A stretch of DNA of 64,000 nt, taken from the NCBI RefSeq assembly GCF_007644045.2, contig NZ_VMDW02000075.1, positions 1-64,000 of the forward strand. The letters are read 5' to 3'. A model generated the notes under the pieces. The model saw only the letters and a list, made by a program, of their open reading frames with translations. It was not told the origin of the DNA and did no database searches. This DNA comes from Vogesella urethralis. GTDB taxonomy: Bacteria; Pseudomonadota; Gammaproteobacteria; Burkholderiales; Chromobacteriaceae. How positions within the stretch are numbered: position 1 is the first letter of the stretch; every line of letters starts with the position of its first letter. Shown here one piece after another: positions 57,804-64,000 of this stretch. A program made the translations under genes and the position numbers.

Positions 57804-60599
57804 ATGCGCCTCAGTCCCATCGCGTTCGCCGTGTTTTGTGTGTTGCAACCCGCATTTGCCGCCTCGTCGATGACGGGGCAGGCCGGCATACTCAATATGC
57901 CCGATGGCAGGGTGGAAGAGGATGGTACCTTTGCCTTGGGTTATACTTTTGATCGGCCTTACAGTACGCTGTGGACTAATCTGACGGTATTACCGTTCTT
58001 GCAGATGAATGGTCGCTTTGTCGCCATTCGTGGCACCCCGGGCTTTGACAATGCCAAGCTGGCGGCGTCTTATGGTAGTTACAAAGACAAAGTCATCGAC
58101 CTCAAGCTGCGCCTGCTGCAGGAAGGTCAGTACTTGCCCGAGGTATCATTCGGCAAGACGGATTTGTTGGGTACACAGTTGTTCGATGGACAGTACATTG
58201 CGGCCTCCAAACGTTTGGGGCCGGTGGACGCCACGCTGGGCTACGGTTCCGGCAAGATTCAAGGGCTCTTTGGCGGCATTAACTGGCGTTTGCCCTACGA
58301 TGATGGTGCTTGGTCATTACTGGCCGAGTACGATGCCAATAATTACAAAAGCCACTTTCGCGCCGCCGAAACATTTGCGGGCCAGCGTGAGGCTGGCCCC
58401 GTAGTTGGCCTGTCGTACCGCTTTGGTTGGTTGACTACCACGTTGGCAAGAAGCAAGAGCCACAGCAGCATCAGCACCAATTTCTCTGCACCATTCCAGC
58501 AAAAAGAATTCATTCCCAAGTTTCTTGAGCCGGCCCCGTACAGCGCCTTGCGCGAACGACCTACTGCTCAAGCTTGGCGTGACAGTCCAACGCACCGCCA
58601 GGAACTGGTGGCTGCCTTGCACAAGCAGGATTACCGTGGCGTCAAGGTGGCTTACCACAATGGCGTTTTCACTCTGGCGCTCAGCAATACTCGCATTGCA
58701 GACCAGGGGCGTGCTGTTGGCCGTGCTGTTCGCACAGCAATGTATTTCGCCCCCTTGGAAACCCGCGTCATCAAAATCCGGCTCAATCGTGAAGATATTG
58801 CCATCGCTGATTACGAATTCTTCAATGTAGCCGTGCTGAATGACTATCTGAATGGAAAAGCCAGCCGCCAGCAATTGAGGGATGTGACGCTGGTGAGCCA
58901 TGCAGCACCCACTATGGCAACCGATGATTTTGATGCCGTTTCGGCAGATCTGGAGCAGGGCATCGATGTGGCTGTGGTGTCGAATGAAGACGGCAATACC
59001 TACCAGCTAAAGGGCCGGGATGCCCAGTTCAACAGCTTCGGCATCGCACCTAAGCTTTCCATGTTTTTCAATGACCCGTCCGGGGCGTTTCGCTACGAAA
59101 TTTTCGCCTTGGCCAGTGGCAGCTGGCGGCCGGCCAATGGCAATTACTTTGACGCTGGGTTCAAGCAGAAGCTGGTAGAGGATGTCAGCAAGGTAGAAAA
59201 CCCGTCCAATAGCTTGCTACCTCATGTGCGGACCGATATCGCCGAATACAAGCGCGTCAATACCCCAAAGCTCAATCAGCTTTCCTATACCTATGTCATG
59301 CAGCCGGCGGAGCGCACTTATGCCAAGCTGTCAGTAGGTTTGTTTGAGGAAATGTACCGAGGCGTTGCCGGGCAATTGGTTTATTTTGCGCCAGGCTCGC
59401 GTTGGATCGGTGAACTGTCGACCGAGGCGGTTGAGCAGCGCGACTTCAAGGGCTGGTTCGGCAAGCGCGATTACAAGACAGTGACTGGCCTCGCTTCCTT
59501 GCATTACAAACTGCCAGAAGGCATCACGGCGACTGCGCGCGCCGGCCGCTTCCTGGCCAAGGATAGTGGCGTGCGCTTCGAGTTCAAGCGTCGTTTCAAG
59601 AGTGGTATTGAGGCTGGTGCCTGGTATACCATCACCGATGGCAAGGATACGACCTCGCCAGGTACCCCTTCCAGTCCTTACCATGATAAAGGGGTTTTTC
59701 TGAGTATCCCGCTCAATACCCTGACGCCGACCGATACCCAGTCGGTTGGTCACTACTCGCTGTCCCCCTGGACGCGGGATGTGGGGCAGCAGGTTGGCGT
59801 GCCACACGACTTGGTCAGAATGCTGGAAGAATCGGAGCGCCAGTTGTCGCTTGGCGACGGCTTGGGGGAATTTGGTGATCGTCGCGAAGCGGATTCACCA
59901 GATGTACTACCAGATCCCGTATGGTGGCCCAGCGCCTCGGGTGTCAAGCTCCGGGTAGGTGGTGCTGCGGCCAACTTGCCGGACATCGGTAGCGCGGCAG
60001 TTGCATCGAGCGTAGGTATTGCTGCAGTAGGGTTGGCCGCAACGAGAGACAAGAGCATCCAGCAGCAGTTTGGCAAGCGCCAAGGCAATGCGGTGGTCAA
60101 GGCCTGGGATAAGGTTGGTAAATGGGCGCCGCTGGCCGCGGTGGGCGCTGCCGGTGTGGGCATGACCCTTGCGGATGATCCAGTGCTGGTGAATACCAGC
60201 ATCATCAGTTTACAATCGGCAGGGTTAGCCGCCGGTTTATCGATAGCGACCAAGAAGCTGGTTGACCGTGCGCGCCCCGAAGACAGTGGCGGTAAAACAT
60301 GGGCTACTGCAAACAAACAGTCTGCCAGCTTCCCGTCGAATCACAGTGCCGTCACCATGGCTGTACTGACGCCTTATGCTGAGGAGTATCAGTTGCCTTG
60401 GCTTTATGTTGCGGGCGGGCTGGCGAATGCCGGTCGGGTGGCTGGTAACAAGCACTGGATGTCCGATGTAGTGGCCGGTAGTTTGCTCGGTTATGCAGTC
60501 GGGTATCAGTTATGGAAAGGGCAGCGGGATGCGGTCCTGATGCCGACAGCCAGCGCGGATGGAAAGTCCCTGGCGTTGACTTTGCACAAACAGTATTGA
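57804..60599 (+). CDS. YjbH/GfcD-like outer-membrane protein fused to a PAP2 phosphatase domain
   Basis: This is a 931-residue protein. A signal peptide (IAFAVFCVLQPAFA) is followed by about 690 residues of YjbH-type sequence, starting SSMTGQAGILNMPDGRVEEDGTF and containing repeated beta-rich segments (SYRFGWLTTTLARS, YTYVMQPAERTYAKLSVGLFEEMYRGV). A Gly/Ala-rich hydrophobic linker leads to a PAP2 domain (about 735-910) with all three phosphatase motifs: K817-x6-R824-P825, P844-S-N-H847 and R878-x5-H884-x3-D888. In E. coli YjbH/GfcD are outer-membrane proteins of polysaccharide export, and PAP2 enzymes dephosphorylate lipid phosphates or pyrophosphates. The start is ATG 57804 with GGAAG upstream; the TTG at 57780 lies within the preceding terminator and is unlikely. 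Confidence 0.85.
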   Translation: MRLSPIAFAVFCVLQPAFAASSMTGQAGILNMPDGRVEEDGTFALGYTFDRPYSTLWTNLTVLPFLQMNGRFVAIRGTPGFDNAKLAASYGSYKDKVIDLKLRLLQEGQYLPEVSFGKTDLLGTQLFDGQYIAASKRLGPVDATLGYGSGKIQGLFGGINWRLPYDDGAWSLLAEYDANNYKSHFRAAETFAGQREAGPVVGLSYRFGWLTTTLARSKSHSSISTNFSAPFQQKEFIPKFLEPAPYSALRERPTAQAWRDSPTHRQELVAALHKQDYRGVKVAYHNGVFTLALSNTRIADQGRAVGRAVRTAMYFAPLETRVIKIRLNREDIAIADYEFFNVAVLNDYLNGKASRQQLRDVTLVSHAAPTMATDDFDAVSADLEQGIDVAVVSNEDGNTYQLKGRDAQFNSFGIAPKLSMFFNDPSGAFRYEIFALASGSWRPANGNYFDAGFKQKLVEDVSKVENPSNSLLPHVRTDIAEYKRVNTPKLNQLSYTYVMQPAERTYAKLSVGLFEEMYRGVAGQLVYFAPGSRWIGELSTEAVEQRDFKGWFGKRDYKTVTGLASLHYKLPEGITATARAGRFLAKDSGVRFEFKRRFKSGIEAGAWYTITDGKDTTSPGTPSSPYHDKGVFLSIPLNTLTPTDTQSVGHYSLSPWTRDVGQQVGVPHDLVRMLEESERQLSLGDGLGEFGDRREADSPDVLPDPVWWPSASGVKLRVGGAAANLPDIGSAAVASSVGIAAVGLAATRDKSIQQQFGKRQGNAVVKAWDKVGKWAPLAAVGAAGVGMTLADDPVLVNTSIISLQSAGLAAGLSIATKKLVDRARPEDSGGKTWATANKQSASFPSNHSAVTMAVLTPYAEEYQLPWLYVAGGLANAGRVAGNKHWMSDVVAGSLLGYAVGYQLWKGQRDAVLMPTASADGKSLALTLHKQY

Positions 60600-60630
60600 C
60601 AATCTGACTATTCAGCCTTTGGTAGCGGTG

Positions 60631-62478
60631 ATGAGTAAAAATAAAATCAAATTGATGGTTGCCGGCATGATGGTGCTGCCATTCGCGGCTAATGCGGCAG
60701 ATACTGCAGCGCCTGAGGCCAGCGTTGCGGGTATGTCTAGCGCCCCTGTGATTGCCAGCGGCAAGCGCGATGGCATGACGGTGACTCAGGTGGTTTCCAC
60801 TGCCCGTGTCGATACGCCGGCTCCGGCGTTTGCGCAGTATGTCGCCGATACACTGGGTGAAAGGCTGCCGCTTTACGGGTCTTCTTTCTTTAGCCAGTCG
60901 CCTGCTACCTTTGCCCCCATTCAGAATCAAAACGTACCAGACGACTACGCAATCGGACCTGGGGATGAGATCCAGATTCGTGGTTGGGGCATGGTCGATA
61001 TCGACCTCGTCAGCAAAGTAGATCGCAGCGGTGCGATTTATATCCCGCGCGTCGGTAATGTTGGCGTGGCAGGGGTCAAGTTCAAGGACTTGCAAGCCCA
61101 CCTGAAAAAGTCCATTGGCAAAATCTTTACCAATTTCGAACTCACCGCTTCGCTTTCCCAGACGCGTGCCATTCAGGTATACGTCACGGGCTTTGCCCGC
61201 CAGCCCGGCAGTTATCAGATCAGTGCCATGAGTACACTGGTGAACGCACTGTTTGCCGTTGGCGGCCCTTCTGCTGAGGGTTCTGTGCGTCGTGTCGAGG
61301 TAAAGCGCAATGGCAAGACCATCGCTACGTTTGACTTGTACGCCTTCCTGAATGAAGGTAGCAAGCCGTCCGATGTCCAGTTGCAAGACGGTGATGTCAT
61401 CCATATCCCCGCTATGGGCAATTTGGTCGCCTTGACCGGTCTGGTCAAACAGCCAGCCATTTACGAAGCCCTGCCGAAAGAGTCGCTTGCGGCATTGTTG
61501 AAGAGAACCGGCGGTGTGCAAGCGGTTGCCGAGCAAGTAGAGTTGCAGCTTGAAGTTGTCGATAAAGGCTGGCTCCGTCAAGAACAGAGCGGCAAGAAGC
61601 ACGCCGGCTACGATGACCTGCTGCGTGCAGTGGCGGCAACTTCGCCGCGTCAGGGCGGGATTTACCGTATCAGCAGCCCGGACGCCGTGGCACTGCGGGC
61701 TAATGCATCGCAGTATTACGTTAAGGTGGATGGCGAAGTTGTGAACCCTGGGGTGTACAAGCTGCAGCGGGGCGAGACCTTGCGCGACTTGATGGCCAGG
61801 ATTGGTGGTGTTGGTGAGGATGCCTATTTGTTCGGGTTGGTACTTAGCCGCTCTTCCATTCGTGAGCAGCAACAGAAGGCATTGAATGAGGCGGTAGATC
61901 GTTTCGAGAAAGAAGCCGAAGCGGCGGCGTCGAACAAGCTTGCTACGACCAGTGTGTCGGATAATATGCAAGCGATTCAGGCAGAGCTGGAGCGTAACCG
62001 CAAGCGTGCGCAGAATATGCGCAAGGTACAGGCGGTTGGGCGTGTGGCTCTCGAGTTTTCCGATTACAAGGTGAAGCTGAAAGATCTTCCTGATCTGCCT
62101 TTGGAGAATGGAGACGCCATTTATGTGCCACGTCAGCCGGGCACTATCAATGTCTTTGGTTCTGTCAATAACGCCACCGCCTTCATGTTCAAACCGAATC
62201 GTCGGGTAACCGATTACCTGCAGCTGGCTGGTGGGTTGACTCGGTTGGCTGACGAGAAGGAGTTGTACGTATTGCGAGCGGACGGTACGGCGATCAGTCG
62301 CGCCAGTGCGGGCTGGTTCACGTCGGTCAATAGCTACCGCCTGTTTCCTGGTGATAGTGTGATCGTGCCAGAGGCTATTGAACGTGATATTTCCACCACT
62401 CAGAGCCTGAAAGAATGGACCACCATCCTGTACCAGTTTGGACTGGGTGCGGCGGGCCTGAAAGTGCTGAAGGACTGA
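60631..62478 (+). CDS. Wza-like polysaccharide export protein with multiple SLBB domains
   Basis: This 615-residue exported protein has a signal peptide ending FAANA, a Poly_export domain (DDYAIGPGDEIQIRGWGMVDIDLVSKVDRSGAIYIPRVGNVGVAGV) and several SLBB beta-grasp domains (VTGFARQPGSYQISAMSTLVNALFAVGG, KVDGEVVNPGVYKLQRGETLRDLMARIGG, VFGSVNNATAFMFKPNRRVTDYLQLAGG). A coiled-coil-like helix (QAIQAELERNRKRAQNMRKVQ) lies between the second and third. It is longer than Wza (379 residues) and lacks a lipobox Cys, like the Wza-type proteins of O-antigen-linked systems. It probably forms the outer-membrane export pore. Confidence 0.88.
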   Translation: MSKNKIKLMVAGMMVLPFAANAADTAAPEASVAGMSSAPVIASGKRDGMTVTQVVSTARVDTPAPAFAQYVADTLGERLPLYGSSFFSQSPATFAPIQNQNVPDDYAIGPGDEIQIRGWGMVDIDLVSKVDRSGAIYIPRVGNVGVAGVKFKDLQAHLKKSIGKIFTNFELTASLSQTRAIQVYVTGFARQPGSYQISAMSTLVNALFAVGGPSAEGSVRRVEVKRNGKTIATFDLYAFLNEGSKPSDVQLQDGDVIHIPAMGNLVALTGLVKQPAIYEALPKESLAALLKRTGGVQAVAEQVELQLEVVDKGWLRQEQSGKKHAGYDDLLRAVAATSPRQGGIYRISSPDAVALRANASQYYVKVDGEVVNPGVYKLQRGETLRDLMARIGGVGEDAYLFGLVLSRSSIREQQQKALNEAVDRFEKEAEAAASNKLATTSVSDNMQAIQAELERNRKRAQNMRKVQAVGRVALEFSDYKVKLKDLPDLPLENGDAIYVPRQPGTINVFGSVNNATAFMFKPNRRVTDYLQLAGGLTRLADEKELYVLRADGTAISRASAGWFTSVNSYRLFPGDSVIVPEAIERDISTTQSLKEWTTILYQFGLGAAGLKVLKD

Positions 62479-62491
62479 TTGATACAAGCCG

Positions 62492-63643
62492 ATGCAAGAT
62501 AAAAACATGAATGACAAAACTCCGTCGGATTCCATGATGCGTGACGAGATTGACTTGGGCCAACTGATCAATGAACTGTGGCGGGGTAGGCGCACAGTAT
62601 TGTTATCAACAGCGGTGTGCGGTGCTGCGGCGCTGGCCATCGCCTTGTTGATGCCCCCCGTTTTTACTGCGCGCAGCAGCGTGATGCCGCCGCAGCAGCA
62701 GTCTTCTGGCTTAGCAGCAGCATTGGGCTCTCTGGGTGCGCTGGCTGGTGTTGGTGGTAGCAGCGCCCTGAAGAATCCTAACGACTTGTATGTCGGCATT
62801 CTGAAAAGCCAGAATGTGTCCGATAGTCTGATCAAACGGTTCGACCTCAAGGCGCGTTATGAAGTAGAGACCATCATTGAGGCGCGAATGGCACTGGAAA
62901 AAGTTGCCAATATCCAGTCCGCAAAGTCTGGGTTGATCGAGATTGCTGTCGAGGACAAAGACCCCGTATTTGCTGCAAAGCTTGCTAATGCCTATGTTGA
63001 CGAGATGAAACGGGTCAATCAGAGTTTGGCGGTGACAGATGCGGCCAAGCGGCGTTTCTTTTTCCAGCGGCAGCTGAAGGATGTGCGGGCAGATCTTGTT
63101 TCGGCTGAGAGCCGATTGGAGCAATTGCAAAAAAACACAGGCTTGATTCTGCCTGAAGGCCAAGTGTCTGGTGTAATCAAGGCCACGGCCGACCTTAAGG
63201 CCCGTATTGCGGCGAAAGAAGTGCAGCTTGCCACCATGCGCAGCTTTGCCACCGACAAGAACCCGGATTTCATCCGTACCCAAGAAGAGTTGACTGCACT
63301 CAAGGCGCAGCTACAGCAGTTCTCGTCAGCTGGCCACGATGAGGCCGGTTTGTTGCCTGGTGCTGCCAGATTACCCGAGAAAGGGCTAGCCTATATCCGT
63401 GCCTTGCGTGAGGTAAAGTATCAGGAGGCCTTGCTTGAAGTGATGGCCAAACAGTACGAATTGGCCAGAATGGAAGAGGCCCGTGATAGTTCACTTATTC
63501 AGGTGCTAGATGTGGCCACGCCGCCGGATCGCAAGAGTGGTCCCAAGAGAGCCATGATTACCATGCTCGGTGCTCTGCTGGGTGCAATGGTTGGTGCGGC
63601 ATACCTTTTATTTAAAACGTGGCGTCGCGGCGCTCTGAACTGA
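62492..63643 (+). CDS. Wzz/PCP-type chain length determinant
   Basis: This 383-residue inner-membrane protein has two terminal helices (VLLSTAVCGAAALAIALLMPPV and AMITMLGALLGAMVGAAYLLF) and a periplasmic Wzz domain with a coiled coil (RRFFFQRQLKDVRADLVSAESRLEQLQKN) and a GNVR-like end (VLDVATPPDRKSGPKRAMI). No C-terminal tyrosine-kinase domain is present, so it is PCP-1/2-like and not Wzc-like as annotated. It sets the length of a polymer made by downstream enzymes. ATG 62507 is an alternative start. Confidence 0.87.
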   Translation: MQDKNMNDKTPSDSMMRDEIDLGQLINELWRGRRTVLLSTAVCGAAALAIALLMPPVFTARSSVMPPQQQSSGLAAALGSLGALAGVGGSSALKNPNDLYVGILKSQNVSDSLIKRFDLKARYEVETIIEARMALEKVANIQSAKSGLIEIAVEDKDPVFAAKLANAYVDEMKRVNQSLAVTDAAKRRFFFQRQLKDVRADLVSAESRLEQLQKNTGLILPEGQVSGVIKATADLKARIAAKEVQLATMRSFATDKNPDFIRTQEELTALKAQLQQFSSAGHDEAGLLPGAARLPEKGLAYIRALREVKYQEALLEVMAKQYELARMEEARDSSLIQVLDVATPPDRKSGPKRAMITMLGALLGAMVGAAYLLFKTWRRGALN

Positions 63644-63699
63644 TGTGGTCGCATCGTTTTCTGGTTTTTCAAGTGTCAGGTCCGGGAAGTAACCTTTAG

Positions 63700-64000
63700 A
63701 TGTCTTTGTATATCCTGTTGACGGCTTTGTTCGTCTCACTTTTGACTGCGGCGCTGATTATTCGCTTTCAGCATCTGCACGCCCATCTGTCCATGGATCA
63801 TGATCTGGATGGGGTGCAGAAATTCCATGCTACGCCAACGCCTCGTGTGGGGGGGGTGCCGATTCTGGCGGGTTTGCTTGCTGCTTTTGCAGTCTGGCAG
63901 TGGGTAGGCACTGATGGATTGGAAGTGTGGCTACTACTGCTGGCGGGGGTGCCGGTTTTTCTGGCAGGTCTGATCGAAGACCTGACCAAAAAAGTGTCGC
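63700..64000 (+). CDS. WecA-like polyisoprenyl-phosphate glycosyltransferase (partial)
   Basis: The gene runs off the window at 64000. The first 100 residues show the family's N-terminal membrane helix, a cytoplasmic loop (KFHATPTPRVGGVPILAGLLAAF, resembling MraY/WecA loop 1) and a third helix ending FLAGLIEDLTKK, where the Asp-rich motif begins. Such enzymes transfer a sugar phosphate to undecaprenyl phosphate to start polymer synthesis. GGGAAG precedes the ATG by 8-10 bases. Confidence 0.8.
   Translation, partial: MSLYILLTALFVSLLTAALIIRFQHLHAHLSMDHDLDGVQKFHATPTPRVGGVPILAGLLAAFAVWQWVGTDGLEVWLLLLAGVPVFLAGLIEDLTKKVS

Noticed and set aside
57471-57895. Val-Leu and Ser-Thr repeat proteins in other frames of the hexamer repeat
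   Set aside because: They are by-products of the GGTGCT tandem repeat; only the Gly-Ala frame has a signal peptide and ribosome-binding site.
382-60041. Explaining the 11-mer as a Chi- or KOPS-like polar site
   Set aside because: Twelve plus and nine minus copies show no strand bias, which those elements need.
382-60041. Explaining the 11-mer by codon usage (Leu-Ala-Ala)
   Set aside because: The word uses TTG and GCA, which appear less favoured here than CTG and GCC/GCG, occurs in at least four reading contexts, and also lies between genes.

Overview
This 64 kb window is GC-rich, densely coded chromosomal DNA from a betaproteobacterium. The gene set (hpnCDE, a single-permease LolCD, a short MetN, HemP, pepP beside ubiH-like monooxygenases, Fur-type iron boxes) best fits Neisseriales, probably Chromobacteriaceae (Vogesella/Chromobacterium/Aquitalea-like). 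That placement is inferred from gene content and not from a marker gene. I see no phage, insertion sequence, CRISPR array or integrase.

Layout. 1-6.75 kb: tRNA-Ala, squalene-forming hpnCDE with overlapping non-ATG starts, a degenerate SDR, a lipoprotein, radA, and an ECF-like sigma factor with a tiny zinc-finger anti-sigma factor. 6.9-9.6 kb: a Fur-type divergent region between a DUF2325 protein and a TonB-dependent siderophore receptor. 9.7-14.6 kb: an EmrAB/OMF drug efflux operon with a divergent TetR regulator. 14.6-24 kb: an EF-hand protein, ABC1 kinase, NlpC/P60 hydrolase, lolCD, MscS channel, response regulators and nudB. 24-33 kb: a very large hybrid histidine kinase, an SRAP protein, and two adjacent broken signalling genes (a GGDEF/EAL gene with an in-frame TAG and a chemoreceptor gene with a one-base frameshift). 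34-48 kb: an iron region with a PepSY membrane protein, a MacAB-OMF exporter, DUF3857, DUF2271 and DUF4198 proteins, an ApbE flavinyltransferase, a membrane flavoreductase, a Fiu-type receptor and hemP. 48-51.4 kb: metNIQ behind a structured leader. 51.4-57.3 kb: VanZ, pepP, two ubiquinone-type hydroxylases, dsbC, a TonB-like protein and an acyl-CoA-binding protein. 57.4-64 kb: the start of a polysaccharide export locus (Gly-Ala repeat protein, a YjbH-PAP2 fusion, Wza-like, Wzz-like, and a WecA-like gene cut by the window end).

How parts work together. The 34-48 kb genes read as one iron system: outer-membrane uptake, a reductive branch (PepSY protein, flavin attachment, flavoreductase) and a PvdRT-OpmQ-like exporter, with Fur-like boxes at three points. 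The final locus resembles the E. coli yjb/gfc surface polysaccharide systems but fuses the outer-membrane YjbH part to a complete PAP2 phosphatase motif set.

Most striking signals. (1) An 11-mer, GGTTGGCCGCA, occurs 21 times by eye in both orientations, in unrelated reading frames and between genes. One pair forms a perfect inverted repeat between genes. This is how DNA uptake sequences behave in Neisseriaceae, but the word is different. (2) The metNIQ leader has a SAM-II-like fold whose P1 strand could alternatively pair with the 5' arm of a terminator. (3) The YjbH-PAP2 fusion. All coordinates and counts were read by eye.
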